Shown: positions 1 through 7,616 of the stretch, piece by piece
Layout: every line of letters starts with the position of its first letter
Position numbering within the stretch: the first letter of the stretch is position 1
Assembly (NCBI RefSeq): GCF_000328565.1
Contig: NC_019966.1
Coordinates: 4,588,001 to 4,652,000 of the forward strand
Direction: 5' to 3'
From: Mycobacterium sp. JS623
Lineage (GTDB): Bacteria; Actinomycetota; Actinomycetes; Mycobacteriales; Mycobacteriaceae
DNA length: 64,000 nt
Made by a program: the position numbers and the translations under genes
The notes under the pieces: generated by a model
Told to the model about the DNA's origin: nothing
The model's database searches: none
The model's input: the letters and a program-made list of their open reading frames with translations, nothing else

Positions 1-1
1 G

Positions 2-160
2 TTCGAGGAGATGGGCGTGTCCACCGGGGTGTCGCTGCCAGCGATCATCGACGCCGCCCGCGCGGCCCAGAGCGTCCTCGGTCGAAAACTGACCAGCCAC
101 TCCATCATCGCGGGACCCATCGACTGGACACCGGACCCAGACGCTCCGACCTGCCACTAG
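2..160 (+). CDS. HMG-CoA lyase-family protein, C-terminal fragment (cut by window edge)
   Basis: Only the last 52 codons are present; the gene enters from the left edge. The residues Glu-Glu-Met-Gly-Val-Ser-Thr-Gly-Val-Ser, followed by an Ala/Arg-rich helix and Leu-Gly-Arg, match the usual C-terminal end of hydroxymethylglutaryl-CoA lyase family proteins, where a TGV(D/S)L segment precedes the last helices. Family members cleave 3-hydroxy-3-methylglutaryl-CoA or related branched acyl-CoAs by retro-aldol chemistry. The next gene starts 34 bases on in the same direction, so they probably share a transcript. Active-site residues lie outside the window, so the assignment rests on the tail alone. 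Confidence 0.6.
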   Translation, partial: FEEMGVSTGVSLPAIIDAARAAQSVLGRKLTSHSIIAGPIDWTPDPDAPTCH

Positions 161-194
161 AGCACCCCATCAGTCATCTCAAAGGAGAGAACAC

Positions 195-953
195 ATGAGC
201 AACCGCGTCGCACTCGTCACCGGCGGAGCCCAAGGCATCGGCCAAGGCATCTCAGAGACATTGGGCGCCAACGGGTTCCGGGTCGCCGTCGCCGACCTCA
301 ACGTGGAGGCGGCAGAAGCCACCGTCAAGCGCATCACCGATGCCGGTGGTGAAGCCATCGCCGTGCCTGTCGACGTCACCGACACCGAGTCGGTGCGCAC
401 CGCTGTGAAGACGGTCGTAGCCGCGCTCGGCGAGATCGAGATCGTGGTCAACAACGCCGGCTGGGACGACTTCATGCCGTTTCTGAAAACCTCAGAAGAC
501 TTCTGGGACAAGATTCTCGACATCAACTTCAAGGGCGCTCTGCGCGTCACCCAGGCCACCGTCCCCGGCATGATCGAACGCGGCTTCGGGCGCGTGATCA
601 ACATCGGCTCGGACGCCGGCCGCGTCGGCTCGTCGCTGGAGGCCGTCTACTCCGGGGCCAAGGGCGGCATCATCGCGTTCACCAAGACCCTGGCCCGCGA
701 GATCGCCACCAAAGGCGTCACCGTCAACACCGTGTGCCCCGGCCCAACCGACACCCCGGCACTGCGCAAATTCGCCGACACTTCCGGGCAGGACGCCGAG
801 AAAGTGATCGGCGGCATGACCCGCGCGGTGCCGATGAAGCGGCTGGCCCAGCCGTCCGACATTGCCGCCGCCGTCGCGTTCTTCGCCTCCGACGCCGCGG
901 AGTACATCACCGGCCAGACGCTGTCCGTCAGCGGCGGCCTGACCATGGCGTGA
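195..953 (+). CDS. badH: SDR-family dehydrogenase resembling 2-hydroxycyclohexanecarboxyl-CoA dehydrogenase (BadH)
   Basis: Classical short-chain dehydrogenase of 252 residues. The Rossmann glycine motif TGGAQGIG is at residues 9-16, NNAG at 86-89, and the catalytic Ser139, Tyr152 and Lys156 are all present. Several stretches match my memory of Rhodopseudomonas BadH rather than generic FabG: NNAGWD, the GSDA-RVGSS-EAVY block, VCPGPTDT and the C-terminal TGQ-LSVSGGLTM. BadH oxidises 2-hydroxycyclohexanecarboxyl-CoA to the 2-keto thioester with NAD+. The ATG follows a good AAAGGAG ribosome site. A BadI-like ring hydrolase, the next enzyme in that pathway, is encoded at 40331-41125. A 3-hydroxyacyl-CoA dehydrogenase of other specificity is the main alternative. 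Confidence 0.8.
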   Translation: MSNRVALVTGGAQGIGQGISETLGANGFRVAVADLNVEAAEATVKRITDAGGEAIAVPVDVTDTESVRTAVKTVVAALGEIEIVVNNAGWDDFMPFLKTSEDFWDKILDINFKGALRVTQATVPGMIERGFGRVINIGSDAGRVGSSLEAVYSGAKGGIIAFTKTLAREIATKGVTVNTVCPGPTDTPALRKFADTSGQDAEKVIGGMTRAVPMKRLAQPSDIAAAVAFFASDAAEYITGQTLSVSGGLTMA

Positions 954-984
954 GCCAATCCACCAGCCGCACAAGGAGTTTACC

Positions 985-1764
985 GTGACCGGACAACCAC
1001 TTCCTGTGGACTGGAAACGCAATGGGGCGATCGTCGAGATCGTGTTGAACGGGGCCCCAGCCAATGCCCTGAGTCCAGACATCGTCAAGGGTCTGCACGC
1101 CGCGATGGATTCCGATGAGGTTACCCACGCCAAAGTCGTCGTGTTGAGTTCGGCGGTGGAAGACTTCTTCGCCGCAGGCGCGGACATCAAGCACATGTCT
1201 TCAGTAGACGCGACATCGTTCCGCGCCTACGGCGACGGTCTACGCGGCGCTGTTGAACGCCTCGCCTCCCTGCCCTTGGTCTCCGTCGCCGCCATCGACG
1301 GCGTGGCCCTAGGCGGCGGTCTCGAGCTGGCGATGGCATGCACGATGCGCGTCGCCGCGGCAGGTGCCCGGTTGGGACTTCCCGAGGTCAAACTCGGTCT
1401 GATCCCCGGCGCCGGAGGTACCCAGCGGCTGCCCCGCCTGGTCGGCCGCGGCCGCGCCCTGGACATCATGCTCACCGGGCGTCAGGTCGAGGCGGACGAA
1501 GCGTACTGGATCGGACTCGTCGACCGGCTCGCCGAGCCGGGCGAAACCGCCCGCTCGGCAGCGCTACGACTCGCCCATGAGTTATCGGCTGTGTCGACAC
1601 CTGCTCAGCTCGCCGTGGTGCGCACCGTCGATGCCGCCTACGACCGACCCCTGCACGACGGATTGCGCTTCGAGGTCGAGCAGATCCAAGAGCTTTTCGA
1701 GCGGGGCGAAGCCGTCGAGGGTATCCGCGCATTTATCGCCAAACGCACTCCTGAATTCGTCTGA
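985..1764 (+). CDS. Enoyl-CoA hydratase (crotonase) with both catalytic glutamates
   Basis: A 259-residue crotonase. The oxyanion-hole region [10 protein letters not shown] carries Glu114, and [19 protein letters not shown] carries Glu134, with the same 20-residue spacing as Glu144/Glu164 of rat enoyl-CoA hydratase. It should therefore be a true hydratase adding water to a 2-enoyl-CoA. Directly after a BadH-like dehydrogenase, a BadK-like role (hydration of cyclohex-1-ene-carboxyl-CoA) is plausible but inferred. The start is GTG, with AAGGAG eight bases upstream (973-978). The gene begins 31 bases after the preceding stop and lies in the same operon. Confidence 0.85.
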   Translation: MTGQPLPVDWKRNGAIVEIVLNGAPANALSPDIVKGLHAAMDSDEVTHAKVVVLSSAVEDFFAAGADIKHMSSVDATSFRAYGDGLRGAVERLASLPLVSVAAIDGVALGGGLELAMACTMRVAAAGARLGLPEVKLGLIPGAGGTQRLPRLVGRGRALDIMLTGRQVEADEAYWIGLVDRLAEPGETARSAALRLAHELSAVSTPAQLAVVRTVDAAYDRPLHDGLRFEVEQIQELFERGEAVEGIRAFIAKRTPEFV

Positions 1765-1780
1765 AAACAAGGGACTTTAG

Positions 1781-2899
1781 ATGGATATCGCGCCACATGT
1801 CGGTGGCCCGTCGCGAACGTCGTACGGTATCAACGCATTCGGTTGCGGTAGCGGGCGGCAGCGGTTCGACACGATAACCGAACTCGGCCGCGAGGCCGAG
1901 GCGGTGGGATGCGCTGCGGTGTGGTCCAGTGAGCTGTACAGCCGCTCGGCGACGATACCGATGGCGGTGCTGGCCGCCACGACGCGCCGAGTGCTCATCG
2001 GGTCGAACATCGCCTACGGTGTGGGCCGATCGCCGCTGATGTGGACGGCCGAGGCGCGCGATCTCGACGAGTTATCCGGTGGCCGGCTAATCCTGGGGCT
2101 TGGCAACGGCACCGCCACGATGATGCAGAACTGGCACGGCACCAGCGGGCAGGCGCCCGCGGCTCGGATGGCCGAACTGATCGTCGTGCTGCGCAAGCTC
2201 TGGCGGCTGCACGAAGGGCCGGTGCACCACGACGGCCAGTTCTACACCGTGCACGTCGTGCCCGGTGCCGATATGTCGCCTCCGCTGCGCGATCATCTGC
2301 CCATCTGGATCGCCGGTGTCAACCCTTTGATGCTGCGCACAGCAGGGCAGGTGGCCGACGGGATCATCGGGCATCCGATGTTCACCGCCGACTACGTCGA
2401 ACAGGTGGTGCGCCCCGAAATCGCCGCAGGCGCAAGCCAGGCCGGTCGCGCCGCCGACCAGATCGTCGTCACCGGAATCCGGATGTGCGCGATCGACGAC
2501 GACGAGGAAGCGGCAAGACGGCGGGCGGCCTTCGCGATCGGCCAGTACGCCGCATCGAGGGTCTATGACCGACTGTTCGCTCTGCACGGCTGGTCGGGCG
2601 CCCAGCTAGAGATCCGCGAAGCGGCACGGGATCGTGACAGCGCCGCCCTGATCGCGGCGGTCCCGGATGCGGCCGTCGACGCGATCGCCGTCGCGTGCAC
2701 ACCGCAAGACTTCCCCGCGCGCCTGCAAGCGGCCTCGCAGGGATTCGACCATGTCGACGCGACCGCACCGCCGTGGGGGCTTTCCGACGAACAGACGCTG
2801 GCGGCCACCCACCAGATCCTGGCGGGAATTCGGGCCGTGCTCAGCGGTTCGTCGTCACCGGTGCTGAACGGCAACGGGCAACGAACGGAGATTGTTTGA
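1781..2899 (+). CDS. LLM-class (luciferase-like) oxidoreductase, probably F420-dependent
   Basis: A 372-residue luciferase-like monooxygenase-fold protein. Typical features are the N-terminal TELGREAEAVGCAAVW strand-helix, the ARDLDELSGGRLILGLG block near residues 93-107, and the central LPIWIAGVNPLMLRTAGQVADGIIGHP segment that shapes the cofactor pocket. In mycobacteria this family mostly uses coenzyme F420, although some members use FMN. The substrate cannot be read from sequence. It lies between the crotonases, and its stop overlaps the next start (ATGA), so it belongs to the acyl-CoA operon. It may oxidise or reduce an alcohol, ketone or enoyl intermediate. Confidence 0.8.
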   Translation: MDIAPHVGGPSRTSYGINAFGCGSGRQRFDTITELGREAEAVGCAAVWSSELYSRSATIPMAVLAATTRRVLIGSNIAYGVGRSPLMWTAEARDLDELSGGRLILGLGNGTATMMQNWHGTSGQAPAARMAELIVVLRKLWRLHEGPVHHDGQFYTVHVVPGADMSPPLRDHLPIWIAGVNPLMLRTAGQVADGIIGHPMFTADYVEQVVRPEIAAGASQAGRAADQIVVTGIRMCAIDDDEEAARRRAAFAIGQYAASRVYDRLFALHGWSGAQLEIREAARDRDSAALIAAVPDAAVDAIAVACTPQDFPARLQAASQGFDHVDATAPPWGLSDEQTLAATHQILAGIRAVLSGSSSPVLNGNGQRTEIV

Positions 2900-3711
2900 T
2901 GATCGATCGCGAACGCCAGTATCAGACCCTGGCAGTCGAATCGCCCGCCGATGGTGTGGTCCAGGTGACGCTGAACCGGCCCGAGCGGCTCAACGCGATG
3001 ACGGTTCCGATGTTCGACGAGCTGGAATCGCTGGCGCGCGCGATCGGCGAGGACCGCGAGGTCCGGGCAATGATCTTGACCGGAGCAGGAAAAGCATTCT
3101 GCGCGGGCTATGACCTCGACGAAGCAGAAAAACTGCCAACCCTTGGGGCCCTGGGCATGCTCGACCTCCAGGAGCGCGCCGCCCGGGCGCTGAGCGCGGT
3201 GCGGGCAATCCCGGTTCCGGTTATCGCCGCGGTCAACGGGCCTGCAGCGGGCGGCGGCATGTCGCTGACCCTGATGGCCGACATCCGGCTGGGTTCCCCC
3301 GCGGCGAAGTTCAACGCCGCGTTCGTCCGGATCGGGCTGTCCGCAGGCGACCTGGGCGCCTCGTGGTTACTTCCCCGACTGATCGGCCCCTCGGCGGCCG
3401 CCGAAATCGGTTTCACCGGACGCATTGTCGAGGCTGACGAGGCCGAACAGCTCGGCTTGCTCAACCGCGTCACCGGACCCGACGACCTGCTCGAGCAGAC
3501 GCTGGAGATGGCGCGCAAGATCTGCGCCAACTCCCCCGGCGGGATCCGGATGTCCAAGCGCGCCCTGCAGGCCAACATGGAGATCGCCTCGTTCGCAGCC
3601 GCATTGGAGCTGGAAAACCGCGGGCAGGCGCTCTTGACGCGCTGCGACGACATGACCGAGGCATTGGAGGCCTTCAAGGCTAAGCGCCCGGCGAACTTCT
3701 CCGGCCGATGA
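2899..3711 (+). CDS. Crotonase-superfamily protein lacking the two hydratase glutamates
   Basis: A 270-residue crotonase-fold protein. I chose the ATG at 2899 because it overlaps the preceding stop (ATGA); the open frame runs further upstream but has no homology there. The oxyanion-hole glycines are present (PAAGGGMSL), but Ser122 and Phe142 stand where hydratases have their two glutamates. An acidic residue, Asp151, sits in the GLSAGDLGASWLLPRLIG loop, the position used by delta3-delta2 enoyl-CoA isomerases and related enzymes. An isomerase or hydrolase-type role is therefore likelier than hydration. It is tandem with a similar crotonase at 3708, and the two may work as successive enzymes or as a hetero-oligomer. 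Confidence 0.8.
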   Translation: MIDRERQYQTLAVESPADGVVQVTLNRPERLNAMTVPMFDELESLARAIGEDREVRAMILTGAGKAFCAGYDLDEAEKLPTLGALGMLDLQERAARALSAVRAIPVPVIAAVNGPAAGGGMSLTLMADIRLGSPAAKFNAAFVRIGLSAGDLGASWLLPRLIGPSAAAEIGFTGRIVEADEAEQLGLLNRVTGPDDLLEQTLEMARKICANSPGGIRMSKRALQANMEIASFAAALELENRGQALLTRCDDMTEALEAFKAKRPANFSGR

Positions 3712-4508
3712 GTGCCTGGAACCGGGTGTCGCGCCGCCCACTGGCCGACATCCTCGAAGAACTGGGCACCGCCCGCACGGTCTCCTTCACCGACCACGGT
3801 GACGGAATCGTGGCGATGTCGGTCAATCGCCCCGACAGGGGGAACTCGCAGACCGTGGAAATGTTCGGCGAGATCGCCTGGAGCGCAGCGACTCTGCGCA
3901 ATGCACCACTGCGGGCACTGATCGTCAACGGCGCGGGCGGTAAGGCGTTCTGCACCGGTTTCGACCTGGCTGAGGTCGATGTCCTGACCCGAATGTCAAT
4001 CCCGGAGTTCACCGACCTGGTGGAGACGGCGGCCGCCGGCTCCACCGGACTGCGAGCGCTGCCCTATCCGGTGATCGCCGCCGTCAGCGGTCCGGCCGCC
4101 GGGGGCGGGCTGTCACTGGCGCTGGCCACCGATATCCGGGTCGCCGATGCAACCGCGAGTTTCAGCGCCGGCTTCGTGCGCATCGGGCTGTCGATCGGTG
4201 AGCTCGGCACGTCATGGAATCTGATCCGGCTTGTCGGGTATGGCCGTGCCGCCGAACTGGCGTACACCGGGCGGACGGTGCGAGCCGCCGAAGCCAAGCG
4301 CATCGGGCTGGTGGACCGTCTCACCGAGACCGGCACGGCGTACGACGCCGCGATCGAGCTTGCTCAAGCCATCACGGCCAACCCCGAATACGGTGTGCGG
4401 TCAGCCAAGAACGCGCTCGTGCGCAACATGGAGAACACCTCGTTGTGGGCTGGCCAGGAAATGAGCAGCCGCGGGCAGACACTGACCGTGCAGATGGGTG
4501 CCCCGTGA
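3708..4508 (+). CDS. Second crotonase-superfamily protein, paralogous to its upstream neighbour
   Basis: A 266-residue crotonase whose ATG overlaps the upstream stop by four bases. It shares a layout with the preceding protein: PAAGGGLSLALATDIR, then SFSAGFVRIGLSIGELGTSW. It has Ser and Phe at the two hydratase Glu positions and an acidic residue (Glu) in the GELG loop. An N-terminal extension of about 25 residues precedes the fold. The pair looks like a tandem duplication with later divergence. Isomerase-like or thioester-hydrolase-like chemistry fits better than a classical hydratase. Its end overlaps the next gene (GTGA), indicating translational coupling. Confidence 0.78.
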   Translation: MSAWNRVSRRPLADILEELGTARTVSFTDHGDGIVAMSVNRPDRGNSQTVEMFGEIAWSAATLRNAPLRALIVNGAGGKAFCTGFDLAEVDVLTRMSIPEFTDLVETAAAGSTGLRALPYPVIAAVSGPAAGGGLSLALATDIRVADATASFSAGFVRIGLSIGELGTSWNLIRLVGYGRAAELAYTGRTVRAAEAKRIGLVDRLTETGTAYDAAIELAQAITANPEYGVRSAKNALVRNMENTSLWAGQEMSSRGQTLTVQMGAP

Positions 4509-5437
4509 CCACAGCTGAACAAAAAGACCGCGGCCTTCGGGCCGCCGATGATTTGCGGCATCGAGCCGTGGCCGGGGAACGCACTCGCGACAGCCTTTTC
4601 TGGCAGCTGACCATGCCCGAGCATCAGCTCGGCGTGCAGGTCTACCTCTACCTCACCGGTAGCGGCAAAGCCGGCTACAACGTGTGCGTATGGGGGCCCG
4701 ATGCACAGCCGCTGGCCATGCATCTGCACAACGGACGGGTACCCGATCACGCCGACCTCGACGACTTCTCATTCGACGGACTAACGCTGGCCCAGCCGGA
4801 GCCGCTGAAGTCCTGCCTGATGGCCTACGACCGCGACGACGTCCGAATCGAGTTCGCCTTCACCGGCATTCACGATGCGTTCAGCTACCGCAGCAATCCC
4901 GACGGGCTGCCGTCGTGGTTCGCGCAGAATCGCATCGAGCAGACCGGCCGGGTGCGCGGTGGGATCGACATCGCCGGACGACACATCCCGTGGGACCGGA
5001 TGGGGCATCGCGATCATTCGTGGGGAGTTCGGGACTGGGGTGTACCCCAGCATTGGAAATGGTTCGTCGCTTACACGGAATCGGGCCGCGCAGTCAACGG
5101 GTGGATCTGGATCGCCAGAGGTGTCTGGGGTTTCGCCGGATACGTTGCGCGTGACGGGGTTACGCACGCGGTCAGCGGAATCGAACACCACGCCGACTAC
5201 GGGGACCAGATGCACCAGCGCCGGCTGCAGGCCACCTTGATCGACGTTGCCGGTGGCCGCACCGAGCTGGAGCTCGACGTCTTCGGGGTCATCGAGTTAC
5301 CGACCCATGACAGGGCGCAAACGGTGATCCGCGAAGGCGCCTGTCGAGCCACCATCGACGGCGAACCGGGCGCGGGTCAATTCGAAACACATTGGCATGG
5401 CGCCTATCTGGACTATCTGATACGGCAGCACACCTGA
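4505..5437 (+). CDS. DUF7064/DUF7065-like protein of unknown function
   Basis: Starts at the GTG overlapping the previous stop and gives 310 residues. It is a mostly beta, soluble protein with no signal peptide. The central block with GHRDHSWGVRDW, then HWKWFVAY and NGWIWIARG, is the signature I associate with actinobacterial proteins annotated DUF7064/DUF7065, distantly like the lipocalin-type AttH/CrtC fold. The His/Asp/Trp cluster could bind a hydrophobic ligand or a metal. These proteins typically sit beside an aminoglycoside-phosphotransferase-like kinase, exactly as here: the next ATG overlaps this stop. Function is unknown. Conservation with the kinase suggests handling of the same acyl substrate. 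Confidence 0.65.
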   Translation: MTTAEQKDRGLRAADDLRHRAVAGERTRDSLFWQLTMPEHQLGVQVYLYLTGSGKAGYNVCVWGPDAQPLAMHLHNGRVPDHADLDDFSFDGLTLAQPEPLKSCLMAYDRDDVRIEFAFTGIHDAFSYRSNPDGLPSWFAQNRIEQTGRVRGGIDIAGRHIPWDRMGHRDHSWGVRDWGVPQHWKWFVAYTESGRAVNGWIWIARGVWGFAGYVARDGVTHAVSGIEHHADYGDQMHQRRLQATLIDVAGGRTELELDVFGVIELPTHDRAQTVIREGACRATIDGEPGAGQFETHWHGAYLDYLIRQHT

Positions 5438-6453
5438 TGTGGACATGGTCGGACGGCCAGCTTGACGACCTTGGCCGGTTCTTGGCCGGACACGGGCTGT
5501 GCGGCCCGGCGGTGACCGCCACCGCCATCGGAGACGGCCATTCCAACCTGACATTCCTGGTGTCAGACGGCAATTCGCAAGTGGTGGTGCGCCGGCCACC
5601 ACCGCCGCCGATGCCACCGGGTGCCCACGACGTATTGCGTGAAGCCCGACTGCTGGCGGCACTCGCGGACACCGAGGTCCCTGCGCCGCGCGTGTTGGCC
5701 ACCGCGGCCGTCGGCGAGCTGCTCGACGTTCCATTGTTCGTCATGGACTACGTCGAGGGGGCAGTGATCACCGAAGCAACGCCGGCATCGCCGCATGACC
5801 AGGGGCTGCGGCGGTGCATCGGCGAATCACTGGTGGATACGTTGGCCGCCCTGCACGCCGTGCCCTGGCGTGAGGTCGGGCTCGACGGTTTCGGTCGGCC
5901 CGAGGGATTCAACACGCGCCAGTTGCAGCGTATGCGGTCGCTGGTCGCGATTGACGGCGACGTGCCGAAGGCCTTCTCTACTCTTGATGACTGGCTGTGC
6001 GCGCACGTGCCAGCCGAGTCGGCAACCTCGATCGTCCACAATGATTTTCGCATCGGCAACACGATCGTCGACCTGCAAACCGGTTGTGTCGCGGCGGTTC
6101 TGGACTGGGAGCTTGCCACCATCGGTGATCCGCTTGCCGACCTGGGATACCTTCTCACCTCATACCCGGCGCCGGGCGAGCCGCTCGTTCCGACCGCGGC
6201 GATGGGCGCCGCCGTGCTTGAGCCGGGCTACCCGAGCCGTGCCGAGCTGCTCGACCGCTATGCCGAGCGCAGCGGCGCCGACGTGTCGAACGTCAATTGG
6301 TATGCGACCCTTGCGATGTTCAAACTCGCCGCGCTCTACGAATACAGTCGCAGGCGCTTCGAAGCCGGTGTGGGCGACCCGTATTACGCCGATGCGGAAC
6401 TGGTCGAGTCCTTCCTGGACGCAGGCGCACGGCTGGCCGGCGCGCTCAACTGA
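5437..6453 (+). CDS. APH-family phosphotransferase of the ACAD10/11 (FadE36-like) type
   Basis: A 338-residue kinase-like protein starting at the ATG that overlaps the upstream stop. Recognisable motifs are the nucleotide-binding GDGHSNLTFLV strand near residue 30, VVVRRPP with the ATP-contacting basic residues, the catalytic loop HNDFRIGNT, and the metal-binding VLDWELATIGDPLADLGY. This is the phosphotransferase family fused to dehydrogenases in mammalian ACAD10/ACAD11 and present in the LvaA levulinate kinase. Those enzymes phosphorylate 4-hydroxyacyl-CoAs so that phosphate can be eliminated. M. tuberculosis FadE36 is of this type despite its name. Here it ends an acyl-CoA operon, so a hydroxyacyl-CoA kinase role is likely, though not proven. 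Antibiotic resistance is unlikely. Confidence 0.8.
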   Translation: MWTWSDGQLDDLGRFLAGHGLCGPAVTATAIGDGHSNLTFLVSDGNSQVVVRRPPPPPMPPGAHDVLREARLLAALADTEVPAPRVLATAAVGELLDVPLFVMDYVEGAVITEATPASPHDQGLRRCIGESLVDTLAALHAVPWREVGLDGFGRPEGFNTRQLQRMRSLVAIDGDVPKAFSTLDDWLCAHVPAESATSIVHNDFRIGNTIVDLQTGCVAAVLDWELATIGDPLADLGYLLTSYPAPGEPLVPTAAMGAAVLEPGYPSRAELLDRYAERSGADVSNVNWYATLAMFKLAALYEYSRRRFEAGVGDPYYADAELVESFLDAGARLAGALN

Positions 6454-6687
6454 TCCACGTCGCTTGGCTACTCGGCGTCGGCACCATTAGCGTTGTGCCC
6501 GCCTCCATCCAGCGCGGCCAGGAGCTGGGACCGAATCCGCGTGGACAGCCTCCAGGGAGCGACAACCTGGACCAGACAAGGGATCTACATCCAGAACCTG
6601 ACGAAGATCGCCGCGCTGACCGCGTCCACCAAGGCAAGTCGCTGACCTCTCTTGAAGCCGCTGACCCGGCGGTCGGTTTGGCCGGTG
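6454..6687. other. Intergenic space between convergent operons
   Basis: This stretch separates the end of the left plus-strand operon from the minus-strand SDR. No clear terminator hairpin is visible. A short plus-strand frame ending near 6645 reads protein-like (Gly-Ala-Thr-Thr-Trp-Thr-Arg-Gln-Gly-Ile-Tyr) and might be a coding remnant, but I could not assign it to a family. Confidence 0.3.
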
Positions 6688-7593
6688 CTATACCGAGCGT
6701 GCCGACTTGGCGGCCGCTGAGGAGGCCTTGCTGCGCTCCCGGGCTTCGGCCCAGTCGGCATCGCTCATCGCCGTGAGACCGGCGAAGGTGTTCGGCCCGG
6801 CCAGACGCTGACCACCGTCCATTGCGATGGTTTCGCCGGTCAGGTAGTCGCAGGCGTCCGAGAACGCGAAGATGGTCAGGTTGGCCAACTCGTCGATCGT
6901 TCCGGAGCGGCCGAGCGGAATCTGATCCACCTGCGTGGCCCCCACCGAACTCTTGTCGGTCGGGTTGAGCATCTCCCAGGCGTACTCGGTCGGGATGGGT
7001 CCGGGCGCAAGGGCGTTGATCCTGATCCCGTATCTCCCCCACTCCACCGCCAGTGACATTGTCATCGCATGCACCGCCGCCTTGGCCATGGCCGACGGCA
7101 CCACGAATGCCGACCCGGACCACACCCATGTGGTGAGGTTCGACAGCACCGCACCGGGCAGACCCGCCGCGATCCAGCGCTTGCCGACGGCCACTGTGGT
7201 GTTGAACGAACCCGTCATCACAGTCGACGTCACCGCCTCGAAAGCCCGCTGACTCAGCGTGGCAGTCGGGGCGATGAAGTTGGCCGCGGCGTTGTTGAGC
7301 AGCCCGGTCAGCGGCCCGTGCCGCTCCCAGATCTCGCTGACTGCAGCGTCCACCGACGCGGAATCGCGCACATCGACGGCCTGATAGTGTGCCGCGCCCG
7401 CACGGCCGCCGGCGACCTCCTCGGCGGCCTCGGCCAATACCGCCTCGCGTCTGCCCCACAAGTGCACCTGGGCGCCGTAGCTGACCAGGTGCGCCGCCAC
7501 CCCCCGGCCCAGGCCGGTCCCGCCGCCGGTGATCAGGATCCTTTTGTCCGCCAACAGGTCAGGTGCGAAGATGTCGCGCTTCGTTGCGCTCAT
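6688..7593 (-). CDS. SDR of the 2,4-dienoyl-CoA reductase type
   Basis: A 301-residue SDR starting at the ATG at 7593; the open frame extends further upstream without homology. It has TGGGTGLGRG for NADP(H) binding and NNAAANF, a variant of NNAG seen in 2,4-dienoyl-CoA reductases. The active-site region reads VPSAMAKAAVHAMTMSLAVEWG: the lysine is kept but the usual tyrosine is absent, as in peroxisomal DECR2-type reductases. These enzymes reduce 2,4-dienoyl-CoA to 3-enoyl-CoA, allowing beta-oxidation of unsaturated chains. The C-terminal extension of about 35 residues ends in an Ala/Ser/Lys-rich tail. It is cotranscribed with the acyl-CoA dehydrogenase upstream, 23 bases away. Confidence 0.8.
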   Translation of the reverse strand: MSATKRDIFAPDLLADKRILITGGGTGLGRGVAAHLVSYGAQVHLWGRREAVLAEAAEEVAGGRAGAAHYQAVDVRDSASVDAAVSEIWERHGPLTGLLNNAAANFIAPTATLSQRAFEAVTSTVMTGSFNTTVAVGKRWIAAGLPGAVLSNLTTWVWSGSAFVVPSAMAKAAVHAMTMSLAVEWGRYGIRINALAPGPIPTEYAWEMLNPTDKSSVGATQVDQIPLGRSGTIDELANLTIFAFSDACDYLTGETIAMDGGQRLAGPNTFAGLTAMSDADWAEARERSKASSAAAKSARSV

Positions 7594-7616
7594 GGTCGCT
7601 GTCCCTTCTCGTCGGC

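Noticed and set aside
2695..2898. N-terminal extension of the crotonase at 2899
   Set aside because: The extra 68 codons overlap the preceding gene out of frame and are Arg/Pro-rich with no crotonase homology; the ATGA overlap start is preferred. The same reasoning removed long extensions of the genes at 4505, 52707, 20311 and 24037.
6541..6645. Protein-like frame after the kinase gene
   Set aside because: About 35 codons with plausible composition, but no start, ribosome site or recognisable family; kept only as a note on the intergenic stretch.
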